From Camillea tinctor (Eukaryota; Ascomycota; Sordariomycetes; Xylariales; Xylariaceae): DNA of 64,000 bases. The stretch covers positions 124,001 to 188,000 of the forward strand of contig MU394115.1 in NCBI GenBank assembly GCA_022578605.1, read 5' to 3'. Positions 1 to 13,112 of the stretch are shown here, in pieces (positions within the stretch are counted from its first letter, which is position 1; every line of letters begins with the position of its first letter). A model generated the notes under the pieces. It was not told the origin of the DNA, made no database searches, and saw only the letters and a list, made by a program, of their open reading frames with translations. The position numbers and the translations under genes were made by a program.

Positions 1-3000
1 AGGCTGGGAAGAGAGAAAGTATGTACACTCTCAGCCTCTTTTTCTCAATCTGCTTACAGCAGCATTGCTTTCCACTGGCTTTTTAGGTTGCTGGGTCGAA
101 TTGGGTTCTGTAGTAGCATTGAACCTTCTTCCTCCTCGTTTAGGTTGCGTACAATGTGATGGTGATATGCGTTCATCAATGGCTTTATGTGACTATTGCA
201 ACCTCAATTCAATTCTACGTCTGATCACAAGTGACTAGTCGCAATTGACTTTGAAATGTTAAATGTAATTGTGTGGAGGAGAGCTGGTTATAAAATAAAA
301 ATGCGAGAGATAGAGAGAGACAGACAGAGAGAAATGCGGGCAGAAAAGATAGAAAGACAAGAAAACCAAAGTGTTGCCCAAGTTGGGGAAGTGGGATGAG
401 ATGGAGGAGGAATTGCTGTAAAGTGGAAAACGCGAGTTTGACGCGAATTGACGCGCTTCCTTTGGCCAATGCACCCCCGCAGACTCCGATGTCGACATAA
501 ACTTGTGGGTACCTGTGTGTATGTAGTTTTGTAGCCAGTGTCAATCTGAGTTACCCCTCATTGGCCAAATGCATGTACATTTTTAAAATTCTTAGGCGCT
601 TTTATTTTTTTTTTGGTAAGTACCTATGTACGTACATGCAGTGTAGTGTAGGTAGATTCCTATCCAAGAACCCAAGCTCCACATCTATATGATTGGCAGG
701 TAATGGATCCAGCAGGACCCATTGCCCACGAATTGATACGTTACTAACTCGTTTTGCTAGGTAGGTACTAGATGTACACAGCTACACTACATGATAAGTT
801 AGCCAAGGTGCTGCAAGCCCGAGACGACTACGGAAGAAACCAGACACAACCGAAATACGTACCGTCCTTGTAATCTTAATATGCCGATGGCCAGTTACGC
901 ATCAGGTAACGCTTGTGTCTGGTATCTTGTACAATGCCATTCTTTTTTTTCCTTTACCCCCTATCTTCTACATACTACTACTATTTCATTGAACTTTAGG
1001 TTAGGTCTTAGTATGCAGCTAAGTGAGGGGATTAACCTGGGTTACATAAGTAAGTAAAGCAAAGGATCGTGACCCGGGGATATACACTAGGTACTATACT
1101 ACAACGATAAGAGAAGACGCCGTTGAAAATGTACATACATACCTATCTATCGTGATTCGATATGCTAGTCATCCAAACTTGCTGCTTGCTGCAGGCCCCA
1201 ATCGCTCCACTCGGCTCAGCACGCACATGCATGCCCAGGGCAGGTTGGGTCTAAGAATGTCCACGTGGAGTACATACATACGTGTACCACGGAATAACGC
1301 CTTGCTCTATCATTAAATACACTGAATAGGCAAAAACAACACTGCGATTTTACCAACACTTAGATGTATGGATACATTTTACAATCCGCCGATGCAGGAA
1401 CCTTCGACAGATGCAAGCCACTCGGCCTTATAGCAAGCCGCTCGCTCAAATTATACATGACCAAGTCATAGTATCCAAAGGCAGTGTCCTTCTCTCATGT
1501 CTGGATTAGGTTAAGCCTTACACATTCGATCCTCAAATCCCTCAATGTTGGTTGGGGCTCCGTCGCCGTGGTGGAGCAGACACGGCAAGGCAAGGTAGGT
1601 ATATGAGCCCTGAAGTTTGGTTTACGGGATATCGCTCAACACGTGTTCGCAACAACGCTACCTAATCGTTGGTTCGAGCGACGAGGCTACTCAACCTATT
1701 GATACTAAGAATCTTAGGTAGTCTACACAACTGACTATATGCTAGACTTATGGAAGCGCAACACTATTCTCTATGCTCGTCAACTATCCCAGCTGTGTCC
1801 CGAAAAGGCTCTTTATTATTTTTATTATTTTTATTTTTTTCTTATAAAAGAACTTATAAGACGATGCGCACGCACGCGCACATTGATATTGGAGCTCTCT
1901 TTTGATTAAGGCCTTTCAAAATGGATTGTATGACATGTCTTAACTCTATGCTCGCTCAATTCCCTCTAGCCTGTGAAGATTAAAGACACCCACCCACTTA
2001 TTCAATTCACTATACGAGATATGTATATGGTGGGAATTCTTTCACGAGCCAAAGTCGCCATAGTTTTGACGGTCTTCCTTTGGTGTTCCCCCCTATATCC
2101 GATATAGGGGATAAGCCCCGTTACCACCAAATGCTACGAGATTTCAGGAGAAAAGAGACACAGTTCGTCGCTTATTCAGTGGCAATGACAATCGATAGTG
2201 GATTCGACGGAAGTGCAAGTGCGATAGCAGTTCTCTTGCAAACAGGAGTTGGATTGCAGGTTTTTGACGTTCGCTTGTGATCCTCCTAGTGGAGGTATTA
2301 GTAAAGTTTGGAATGCGCATTAATTACATCAAACTTGTTATAGAGACTGAGGGTAAATAATAATGATAACGAACATAGTCAACTTTAGAAGAGGGAATTA
2401 TTATGCTTAAGCTAATTTGTAAATAGCGGAATTGGGCATCACTGAGGTTGCACGATACAACGATCGGGATATAACCCAAGTCGTTTTCAAAACCAATGTA
2501 TCTTTATGAACGAGACCGGCGTGTAACAACCACATACACAGACCCATCCGTTACTAGAGTATCTCGAGACAAGTCACATCCAAAACTACGGACATAGTCT
2601 GTGAAAGTCAATCTACTGGAGATGCTATTTGTATGGCCAACCTCGTATATCTGCCCGCGTTGCTGAGGAACTTGGGGCGAATGCTATGCACCTGCTGCGA
2701 TATAAGGCAGCTTACTGCTTCCGTCTTACACACCCTTCAGAGGACATTTAACTTGCATATCGACCTTAGACACAGGAAACCGAGCACAAGAGGCTTCGCG
2801 GGCGCACGCCTACGAACTGAGCAGAATACCTAGGGCAAGCTACCCTCGTACTAGAAATAACCAAGTTGAGTACAAATTCATGTTACAAGCCGGCCTGATG
2901 GTGAGAACTGGTGAAAGTAGCTTCCCTTGTATATCGCTCCAAGGAGAGCGGGATCTGTTGGGTCGGTCGGCTGTCACACAGTCCTTGGTTCGCAGAGACA

Positions 3001-3831
3001 ATTGCGGTGGCGGGATAGACTCTCGACTATCACAAGCGATCATGGGAAGAACGGGAAAATGCAGCTAGGTATCTGGCCATGAGTAGTAGGGGTCTCGAGC
3101 CGAAGAGATTAAGTTGCGTCGGTTTGATGCCTCGGTTACAATTGCCAAGAGAGCGCTGCTTCACTGCTTTCCTTGTACCTCTCTCAGCTCTGAGTAACAA
3201 TGATAATTATAACTTGGTTGAACCAGATCATCTAAACGCCTGGCTGGTAGTAGCTTAGTACACATCCAACTTGCCAATGGAAGCATAGCCTAAGCGCCTC
3301 AAGTCCCTCGAGTTGCTGCTATTGAGCTACGTACATGTGATGATTTAGGAATCTGGAAGTTAAGGAGTGGTAAAGCCATTTATACGTTGTTTGGATACGG
3401 GGCCCAATTCAAAAACTAATTGGTAGCTTCACACGGCATAGAAGGAGGTTGGGAGGTTGAACTACGGAAGAAGAACAAAAAGGAGAACTGTTAATCGCAT
3501 GTGGTTTTGAAGTGTTGCCAATAGGGGCAGAGGGGGACATTTTTGTACTTTTGTACCTTAGGTCTGTCACCTGACAGCGACTGGCTGACACTGGAGGGCG
3601 GAGTCTTGCCCGTGATTGTGACATCAATCCAGACTTATTCCAAAGTCTAAAACTCTCCCCTCTCTTATTCAATCCACACACAGATATACTACTGCTACTT
3701 ACTACTTACCTACCAACATCCTACCTACCCAGTCTGTCATGAACCAGTTTCGCTCTTCTTGACCTCCACCTCCACGTTTGCACCCATTAGTCATAGTCTT
3801 TACCTGCAAATCATACGATCCTAGTGTCAAT
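1..3831. other. Intergenic region, no supported gene
   Basis: Only short ORFs of at most about 110 codons occur here. They have no family resemblance, no consistent splice sites and low-complexity translations. The stretch holds scattered TACCTA/TAGGTA-type motifs and a perfect 21-base inverted repeat at 2090-2110. The last few hundred bases are presumably promoter and leader of the RTG2 gene. No tRNA or rRNA was recognised. Confidence 0.6.
2090..2110. repeat. Perfect short inverted repeat
   Basis: CCCCTATAT (2090-2098) and ATATAGGGG (2102-2110) are exact reverse complements separated by three bases, giving a potential 9-bp hairpin or cruciform. It lies in an apparently gene-free stretch, so no function can be assigned. 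Confidence 0.7.
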
Positions 3832-5768
3832 ATGGCGTCAACTACCGATGTGATTACTCTCGAGAACTTTGCATCTAAGATGCCACCATGGGCTCCAGAT
3901 AAAACCAACCACCTCTATGCCTTGGTCGACATGGGAAGGTTTGTGACTTCAATGGCCCAGCCCCTTTGAGCACTGTCATCAATCTCCTATCCCAATTCGA
4001 AACCTGCTCATCTGCGCATTGATTGGTTGTGGTCTGTGAATTTGTTCTAAAAAACGGCAACTGGAATGTAGTAATGGCATCCGATTCTCCATTTCGGATC
4101 TATCACCGCCTTCGTCCCGCCTTCTCAAATGTCTATACCGCGAGCGTGCTGCTATCTCGCTGTTTGATGCGCTCAATAAATCATCGTCGAACGGTCCCCT
4201 TGTGTTTCCCCCCGAAGTTATCGCACAGGTCTCTCGGACACTAGCTCGGTTCAAATCTATTGCCGATGAATACGGCGTGCCAATGGAACATATCTCCGTG
4301 TTTGCCACGGAAGCCATGCGGAAGGCTGACAATGCTGCTTCGATGCTGGATGCTATCCTGACCCAATCTGGTCTTGGAGTATACATACTAGCTCCTGAAG
4401 TCGAAACTCTTTTCGGTGCTATGGGTGCTAGGAGTTCATTCACACATGTAAACGGCTTGTTCCTCGATCTTGGGGGAGGCTCGGTACAGATCACTTATAT
4501 GAACTCATCCATAGAGAACTATGAGCTTTTAGCGGCGCAAAGAGGCAAGAGCCTCCCTTTTGGTGCTGCGAAACTGATCAAAGTTCTAGAAAGTGGTGAA
4601 GAACAGGTCCGGGCTACAGCGATTAATGACTTGCAAGCGGGTATGCAGAGCGCATTTTCTAAGCTTCGGCAAGAATTTCCAACACTAGATGATACCCAGC
4701 GTGGCCCCAAAAGTGACGGTGTCGATATCTATCTCTGCGGTGGTGGGTTTAGGGGCTATGGAAGTATCCTCATGCACAACGATCCCATCCAGCCATATCC
4801 AATCTCTGCAGTTGGTGCATACACAGTCGATGAAGCGTCCTTCAAACAGGTAAGGGCTATGTACAGATTCAACATTACTTACGATGGCAAGATATTCGGT
4901 ATGTCGAAAAGACGACGGGCACAATTTCCTGCGATTGCGGCGGTAGTTGAAGCGTTGATACATTCCGTGCCTTGCATCCGCACAGCGACATTCTGCAGTG
5001 GCGGAAACCGAGAAGGTGCCTTGCTACTGAAATTGCCATACATTATCAGGGAAACCGACCCACTGCAGCTTTTATACCAACCCAACAGTAATATGACTGT
5101 CGACATTTTGCAGTCGGTCGCAAGCACCATACAATCCTCCTTGCCTGTCGAAGTCGAGTCATCCGGTGTTCCCACTATATTCACTTCCGGGTTGGGTCAT
5201 CTCTTTGCCAGCCAAATCTGGGCACATGTTGGTGAACCAAATGATGCTAATGCTGCCTCTGAAATTCACCGTGCCATCACACGAGACCCTAGTGCCCCCG
5301 GGTTTACGCATTTAGCTCGTTCGTTACTAGGTCTCACCCTCTGCCACAGATGGGGAGCCACGCTCGGGCCTATCGACCAGCAACTGTATACAAATATTCG
5401 GAGACTTGTCAACAAAACAAATGGAGAAGCAGCTTTCTGGGCCGAATATATCGGTGTCATTACTGGCCTCCTTGCCGACATGTGCCCAACTGTTCCGAAA
5501 ACACCAGAGAAGCTACGACGCTCTATACGGTAAGTAGTGCATCCATGACAATATCTCATGGCATCTAACATGATGTAGATTCAAATCCACAATAGTAAGT
5601 GGTAAAAAGAAACCCAAAATCGAGCTGATCGTATCGCTCTCCTCAGTTGCAATGCAGACTTTGGATCCACAAACCATAGTAGACACTTTCAAAAGTATTG
5701 GGAAGAGACAGGACGCCAATAAAGGGGACAGGAAGGTCAAAGTCATTGTGCAGAACATTCCATCGTAA
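3832..5768 (+). CDS. RTG2: Retrograde regulation protein 2 (Ppx/GppA phosphatase family)
   Basis: Exons 3832-3938, 4072-5529 and 5579-5768 give 584 aa, close to yeast Rtg2 (588 aa). Rtg2 is a cytoplasmic ASKHA-fold protein that senses mitochondrial state and frees the Rtg1/Rtg3 factors; in yeast it is also part of the SLIK complex. Seen here: the first phosphate-binding loop, YALVDMGSNGIRFSI at about residues 28-42, is rebuilt exactly across intron 1 (donor AG|GTTTGT, acceptor GTAG|T). The second nucleotide loop, LFLDLGGGSVQI, lies near residue 168. The start was chosen because the family N-terminus follows directly; an in-frame ATG 18 codons upstream lacks similarity. Intron 2 (GTAAGT...TGTAG) restores a conserved-looking C-terminus ending in TAA. 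The gene converges on the zinc-cluster gene across 452 bases. The family call is firm. Retrograde signalling in this fungus is inferred from orthology. Confidence 0.93.
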
Positions 5769-6220
5769 ATTCGTGCGTTTATCATATCTTTCAAGTCGAC
5801 ATAGTCGAGAAAACATACATGCTCGTTATTTTGGTTGCAGCCCCCCTATTACAACGACTGGCGAACCTGATCCATGACTCCTTGAGAGTGCATTGGCGAT
5901 ACAACCGCTAGCCAAGACGCTAGTCACCAATGACATGACGACATCTAATTGGGGACACTAGTCCCACAACGCCGAATCCCCAGCGAGCGTTGTTGAACAA
6001 GCGATATGCCTCTTACTGCACTTCCATATCATCAACCCAATCAGGCATGATGCAAGCTCAAAGACAACGAGTGGGTATCAGCCCTTCCAAACTCCTGCAC
6101 CGATCCATTTGACGTATACCAGGTCGTGGATAGCCTATTTTCACAAATCAAATCTCGCCGCCCCTATTAATGAAAACGCAAATGACAAAAGGAAAGTTGT
6201 CGGGATGGGGAAATATTCCC
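5769..6220. other. Convergent 3' spacer
   Basis: These 452 bases separate the stops of the RTG2 (+) and zinc-cluster (-) genes and presumably hold both 3' UTRs. No other feature was seen. Confidence 0.6.
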
Positions 6221-8157
6221 TCAGTTAGATCTCCTGGCTCGTTTTGGTGCTCGAGCGCCACATCCTGTTGAGCCCTTGTGGAGGACAAGTAATTGATGAT
6301 CTAGTGTCCATGGACGCTGACGAATTGCATCATCTATACCAGGTAGTCAGTCTCCAAGGTAGAAGTGGCCGGCTGGATAAATCAGCGTTCACTTACAGAA
6401 ATCGATGTAATGACGCTCGACCGCGACGAAATCGAGATTAACCTGGGACCTGAAGCTACTGCCATCTTCAACCATTGGCTCTGGCTTTTTCTTGCCGAAA
6501 TGAAGCTCACATGTCACAACGAGCTTGCTGAACAAGTTTGCGGCCATGCGAAGCGTCTGGTCTTGACCAGGATACCACGCGGCTAGGATTGTCAGTTATG
6601 TCCATCTACTGTAGTTTGAAAGGGAGGCGGGTAGGTACCTCGATGTTCCAATTGGTCGTACATATCACGGTAAAGGAGTAGCATTTGCATCATCGATGCC
6701 CAGATGAGCAACCGCTGCGGGGACTTGGCTGCGCGCTCTTGTTTTTCGAAGAACTCCAATATCTGGGGCTCGAGTCCCTTCATCCTAGACTTTGCGATAT
6801 TTCTCAGACCCTGGCGGATGGAATCAGGGACTTCCTCGGGGCCTTGGTACTTCTGGCAGAAAAACTTTTGTTGCCGCCATACCCTGTACCAACATCTCAT
6901 TTGGTATACCTTTTCGATAATGTCGAACTAGGAATAAGTTAATAAGCGTGTTTAGTCGATGATAAAGAAACGGTATACTAACATATGGTAGATACGAATT
7001 GCCATTATCGATGCAATGAGCAAGTAGGGTGTCAAGAGCAAACTGCAAGCCCCTCTCTCTCTCCGCGGACATTTGGCATGATGCCCATCTAATAATGTCA
7101 GAGTCTTGTGGAAGATTATGTTTATCCAAGTCGTGCTGAACCACGAGCCCATTGGCTAGGTTGGTATGGAAGCTAACGACTGGAACATCTATCTCTGAAG
7201 ACATAAGCATGCCGAAGGATACCCTCCAGACTGAGGGAGTCCCTAGGTGACTATTATTGGGTGTGAGTGGTGACCGATTCGCCTCGGTATCTATGAAGCA
7301 TCCGATTAGTTGTGTGTGACCAACACAGAACTGTGGGTCAATGAGGGTGACATACCTCCAATTGCCTGGAACACGCAGTCGTTGATATGGAATAGATGTC
7401 GAATGCACATCCGCTTGGCTAATTCGGTTGCGTCATCGCTGCAATACTTGGATGCGTCTTTAACGCAACGCGCACAGGGGACCTGCTCATTGCACTACAC
7501 CAGAGTCAGCAACATGGTTTTACCTGGTAGGTATGGGCAACTTACTTGGACCTTTCGTGTCTTGCAGCGGGAGCAGGCGCCGATTTTGCGAATTTCTGCA
7601 ACCCGAGATGCATCCTTCAGAGGACTGTTCCGCTTGCCACGGTTGGTTGGGGATCCCTTGGTTGCTGGAGCATCAAACGAGAGGGAAGATGTGCTTGAGG
7701 GCGACGACAATGTAAAGATGACACCCGTTGGACTATGGGCATCTGGTAGGCCCGAGGCGTTGGTGCTCGGTGCGTTATCTAGCTGGATCTTGCAAGGATA
7801 AGGCAGGGCACCCTTGGGGCGGATCTCCCGTTGTGGGACGGTGAAGCGATCATCCTGTTGCTTCACCTTCTTGACAGCATCTTTAAGACGATGGAAATCT
7901 ACATTGGGGCCAGGGGACGGTGCTCCATCTTCTTCGGATGAACCAGAAGTAAGTTCCGGGGTGGAGGAGGAATCAGACCGGCTCCGCGAGTCGGGATCAG
8001 CTCCCTGGTCTTCCCCGTAGAAACTGGAAAAGTCAAAAAAGGTATTCAGGTCAAGAGGGTCAAGAGGTGCGGGGTCCTGGGGCTGCCTTTTCTTGGAAAC
8101 CTCTTTAATCAACCCAGGGACCTGGGAGGCGAGCTGGGATAGGTCGTAGTTCCTCAT
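6221..8157 (-). CDS. Zn(II)2Cys6 transcription factor with internal zinc cluster
   Basis: Six exons on the minus strand: 8157-7546, 7494-7356, 7290-6983, 6927-6639, 6582-6397 and 6333-6221. They give 548 aa with every intron phase matching. Intron 1 splits the zinc cluster. After joining, the six cysteines have spacing C-x2-C-x6-C-x5-C-x2-C-x7-C (about residues 195-222), fitting the fungal Zn2Cys6 DNA-binding domain (the first half reads CSRCKTRKVQ). It is unusual that the cluster sits about 195 residues in, behind an acidic and Ser/Pro-rich region, rather than at the N-terminus. The C-terminal part is helical-looking (MEEW-free, with LLLYRDMYDQLEH near exon 4's end) and ends in a basic KRARRS tail. 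The start at 8157 (MRNYDLSQL) was preferred; an in-frame ATG at 8250 would add 31 residues. Target genes are unknown. Confidence 0.85.
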
Positions 8158-11100
8158 GTTGGTTGCGTGGCTCGTGTAAGTCGCCGGCACAAGTACCTTT
8201 CCCTTTGTCAGACTGTACACAACACGAATCAGCAGGCGCCGGCGGGTCACTCGTCGGGTACCTGAGTGGGGGAGATGACGATAGTGCTTTCAACCACCGA
8301 AAGGCGCAAATGATGAAGCGTCTGAGATTCCTAAGACATGATGGCAACGAGGACGGACACTTCTGCAATCTGCGAGTAACCTGAAAGTCCGTATTGGGGC
8401 TGCCATATCTGATTGGCCGTCCGCCCGAGCCAAGTTTCCCAATTGACCTATAGGAACCCCTGTCCACACCGAAAACGACAGCGTCTCCAAGGTCGCGAGC
8501 GAATGTGTCGCACACCAAGCCCAGTGCGGCCCCCGGATCATGTGACAAGAGAACCCCCGAATCTCTCGTGCTTCGACCGGCGACGCTTCAAATAATACTT
8601 GGGGGCCATTTTTTCAATATCAACACAGAAAGTGCAAATTGTTGTGAATTATGTTTTTTTGAGTTGAGTTATCTAGACTTTGGTCTAGTTGAGTCTTATT
8701 TACAGAGTCTTTGCAACTAGTTGTTGAGGCTGCAGGCTCACAAACTTATTAACAAATTAGGCAATTGGTCTGGGCTTTAAATGAGGGATCCTGCATGATT
8801 GTTTGCTAGGCTTGCCAGGTCACCCTGCAGCATCGCTGTCAACTTCATACCGTGCTTGTAAGTACACATTATAACTGACAATGGTTCGAGGCCTTGGTAA
8901 CAACCACACTGAAAGTAGACAAGTATCTATCTGGCCTCGTCCATGTATATAGATAGAGTACGTAGGTACACCCCTGACCCCCACGTAACCTTACTTCCGA
9001 AGTAATCCTACCTACCCAGGGTGTGAATAAATATGACTCTCTTGCCGCTGCAAAGCATGCCCGGTCCTTTACCTCCTAATCTCCAGCCGTGCCGTCTGAC
9101 TACTAACTCCCTCGCTACAAGTGCTGAGTGTTGTGACTCAACCTGATATCCCAACTACGAAGTATTTGAGCTTTATTATCTTGCTGCTACGAGAATTTAA
9201 GTGTCAACATATAGACACTGATACGGATATATCATTTTTATCCGTTCCAGTCCGATTCATCCGGTCCCAACTCGCAATGTAACTCTCTTTCACAGCTCGT
9301 GCTACAAGTGGACAAAGCCATCAACAATGTTGTGTCTAACGCTTCCCTCCTCAGATAGGATTGGGAAAATAAAATGACCCTTCGGGGAAAGTGATGCTAA
9401 TTAACAGGATGCCTTCAAAACACTAGTGACTTCTAATGAGGAAGTATAAAGCCTTCTAACACGGCTTAGATAATGTGTAACCTGATCGACCTGCCCAATC
9501 ACAGAGCAAATGCGACTAGCAGAGCGTCGATGATCAGCCAACCACTAAGAGAACCTCCTCGAGATTTTGAATTCGACTAGAGCGAGGACGACTAATCATA
9601 GCATGCGTTCAATTTGCAATGGCGCACGTGTGAGAGCCTAACTGGCTGGCCGATGAGGGCTGCTAGACGAAGTATGTGATTCGAGCTTCTACATTTATAC
9701 ACAGAGCTATAACTAGTCATCGCAGAAAAGGCGCCCGCTAGGATCTAAATCCTTGTCACCTAGTGCCAGAAATTCGGTATATTGGCGGTACCAGGTTCGA
9801 CGATTATATCTGGCTCTAGACTGTGGTGCGAATGCAAAGAGAAGCCAAAAGAAAGGAAGCCAAAAAAAAAAAAAAGTGCAAGACAGAGTAAGGAAAGAAA
9901 ACTCACGCTAGGTATTAGTATGTGTTGTTCCGAAGAGCTTTTCTGACATTCAACCTATTTAATCTTGCACGGGACGGAAACGACAGAAACTAACGCCGAA
10001 AACTCTCCTGAATCGGTGAACTCGAGGTTGGACAACAGAGCAACTTTAACGCTCACGTACGAGTCCAGGAGAGCACGTGGGAGCCTGCAATGTGTCTAAT
10101 TTCAAAGACTCTCGATATTTAGTAGGTCCTTAGTCTCCTCTTTGTCCTCCCTTCTAGCTCTTGTTATAGGCATGTAGTTGTTATGCCCCGAATCTGTTCT
10201 AACTTCCCTTATTTATTTTTGACGTGGCACCGTCCAGTCCGGCCTATAGAAAGCCGCAAGCTTTTTCCCGGATAGGCCCGCTCAGCTATATAAACGACCA
10301 AAATAGGACAACCGACCGGCTTTTATGAGACACGTAACCTGCATACTCGCTTAAAGAGTTCCGAATCCACCACCGGATGTTGGAAACTTAGGATTGGAAT
10401 TCGGGAAAGAAGAGGAGCCTTGGAGGGGGGGGATGTAATTATAGCTTGTGTATCCGCAGAAGGGATGGCACTATCGAAGCATACGTTGTAGGTGCATACA
10501 GTATACACCGGACCCACGCGTTTTTCACCTCACCTTGGCTTACCTTACCTTACCCACGTCTTGTCACACAAGGCGGGCCGATCCTGAAGGGGAGACGCAG
10601 GGCGGAGACGCACCTGGTGCATATACCTAATGCCCAAAGATGGTACTTATGTACTTGCCTGCCGGTATCTGTCGAGTGTGGAGACACAGAGATAGGTGGA
10701 CAAATCCGCGTGAGTACATCACCAGTAAAAGCACTTCTCAAAAGCTCCTATTCTTCAAGAAAAAGACGAGGTCCATGTTCTTATTCTTTTTTTTTATTCC
10801 AGGTACTACGATATTGTGATGGTTGCTAAAATCCCAGGTAGCATGTAATACTACTCCAGCCGTAGGGTTGATAACATGAGAGCCCAGTTCAATAAAGAAA
10901 AGAAAAAAACATAAAACTGACATGGTATGCCAGAAAAGCATACCACTTTGGTAGTCTGCGAGAACAAGGCACCTAGGCCAAGTTAAATATAATGGTTCAA
11001 GGTAGGGTTTGGGTTTCTTGTGTACTTCCATGGCTCTCCGGCACAGTATTCTCATCATGTTTTCAAAAGAGGTTCCCCCTTCTTGAAGGACCGCTCTGAG

Positions 11101-12725
11101 AGAAACGATTTCAGATTGTAGATGCTATGTATCTATAACCTGTTAATAGTATCCAGCCATACATCTCATAACTAAAACCGTATAACCTATCTGCTAGTAA
11201 GTGTAACAAGAAAACATGAGCAGATATCCGGTTAGGCATTAGAAAATCTATCTAGGTAAGAGTTTGCCAATGCACAGTAACTGTTTACGCTTGCAAGCAC
11301 GTGGGAATAGGGGTCATGCATTCGCGATTGCTCAGATATTCTTTTATCTTGATTTTGAAACTATCCCAATCCAGATCTTGCCTCGATACTCGAACATTAG
11401 TGGAGTGAAGGTAATGAGTTGCTGCCAAGCCAAATATTATAATCGCTTTCTCAAAAGTTGAAGGAGTAATTTTATAGGTTAGGGAAATTTACTAACCATT
11501 ATATTATCTTTATGTCCCCCCTCCCCCCAACACACACACACACACACTTTTATCTAATTTTTTTTTAAAAAAAGAAAAAAAAAAGCATCAATACCCGGCT
11601 ATAGGCCTGTTAATGATATGTATTATGTAACCATCTAACGTATGACTTGGAAATGTTTAGAATATATATGCTCGGCAGCTTTAATGTCTTAGTGGTGCAA
11701 AGCCTACGTGAATGCACTTATCTAAGACCATTCTATTTATTTTCAATCTACATGTCTTGTGTTCAAGAACATCATCTAGCAGTAGGTTAGTCAAGTTAGG
11801 CGGTCTTTGTCTCAAAAGGAAAAAAGCCCCCATTTTCACCGCTAAGCTAAAGCAGTACATAGGTAGGTACATACATATAGTACAGAAGTAGACTCACAGG
11901 TGTTCGTAGGTTAGATGCTAGTCTCATGCAATGCATGGATACTCAGAGTTATCAGATGAACGCCTACACACACGCATGCAAGCCAGGAGATACCTATAGC
12001 CCCTCACCTTGTGGCCAGCTTGTGCTTGAAGATGCTCGAAAACGGGGCTTGCACCTTTAGAGGAGTGTAACGTACGGGCATGTAGACTAACGTGGCCAAG
12101 GCCCACTCTATAGCGATAATCGGGTTAGCACAGTTGAGTCTTCTCTTCTACTAGTATGCGTAAACTACATAGTATCAAGCTACCTATTTAGGTACCTTGC
12201 CTTTTATTTTATTCTTCAATGTTAGATCCTACGTGGGCAGGTTACCTACCTAGCCTAGGTAAGTAAATGGCGTTTGAGCAACCAATATATACTGTTGTAC
12301 CGAATGTAGCACAAACAAGCCCGAAGTATTACACCTGATTGGTCAGAATAGGTACCTAGGTACTTAGTGCTAACGCAACCCTCTGAGACAGGACCAGCCC
12401 TCTGAGACCTCGGACCGTCATAGCCCCACCCTACCGGATAAGTCAATCAAGTAGTACCACTTATAGCTGGAGGGCAACAGATAAAAAAAAAAAAAACTCA
12501 AATCTGCTAACCACGGCATTTAAACCCGACTCACCTCTCTTTTTAAACAAGTATACCTATGTATGCGGGTAAATCACGAGGACGAATTTATATTTTACCT
12601 ATTAAAGATCAAGCGGTAAAGCTGTAATTCCCGTGGGCCAGAGCTCGAACGATACATCACGTTGAATTGGCTATTTTTATTTTGGGTTTATTTTATCCAT
12701 TTTGTTTATACATTAGGATTTCCGC
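8158..12725. other. Long intergenic region, no supported gene
   Basis: About 4.6 kb lies between the zinc-cluster gene (start at the left, transcribed leftward) and the pyrophosphatase gene. It holds only short random-looking ORFs, a CA run near 11530-11547, poly-A runs near 9857 and 12483, and dense TACCTAGGTA-type motifs around 12180-12365. It presumably contains both promoters. No tRNA fold was accepted. Confidence 0.6.
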
Positions 12726-13112
12726 ATGTCCCTCGCAAGAGTTACTCTGGAGGTTTTTCGTGTTCCCAGCCCAAATCTAACGAGACGGGCTCAACGACTA
12801 GTAACACAAATACCTTACCATACTCGAGCCAATCACAGCCTCGCATTCAAGCTGGCGGGTCCAGACAGCAACAGCGCCCCTCCCCCTCCTTCCACGTCCT
12901 CCTCACCCAAAATTCATTCTCTACAAACGGACACGCAAACGCTGCCTTCTTCTTCTTTTTCTTCTTCTTCTCCCTCCCCCTTATTCTCCTCCTCTCCACT
13001 ACCACCATCAACACAACCAATATCCAGTGTCGCCAGCCATCGCTCAGCCCAGCTAGCTAGACACTTCTCGACTTCTGCTCCATTATCTTCTGATCAACAG
13101 AGAGAATCTATA
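12726..13112 (+). CDS. In-frame N-terminal extension of pyrophosphatase (possible mitochondrial presequence)
   Basis: The reading frame of the pyrophosphatase start codon is open for 129 further codons up to an ATG at 12726. The N-terminal residues are Arg-rich and nearly free of acids (starts [12 protein letters not shown]). A Ser/Pro-rich stretch follows. Just before the canonical start comes ARHFSTSAP, which fits the mitochondrial R-x-F-S presequence cleavage pattern. This suggests a longer, mitochondrially targeted form made from an upstream start or by alternative splicing. The region is pyrimidine-rich, which lowers stop frequency, so chance openness is possible. Confidence 0.4.

Noticed and set aside
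9720..9830. tRNA-like segment with GGTTCGA
   Set aside because: The flanking bases do not form a T arm or acceptor stem, and no D arm could be drawn.
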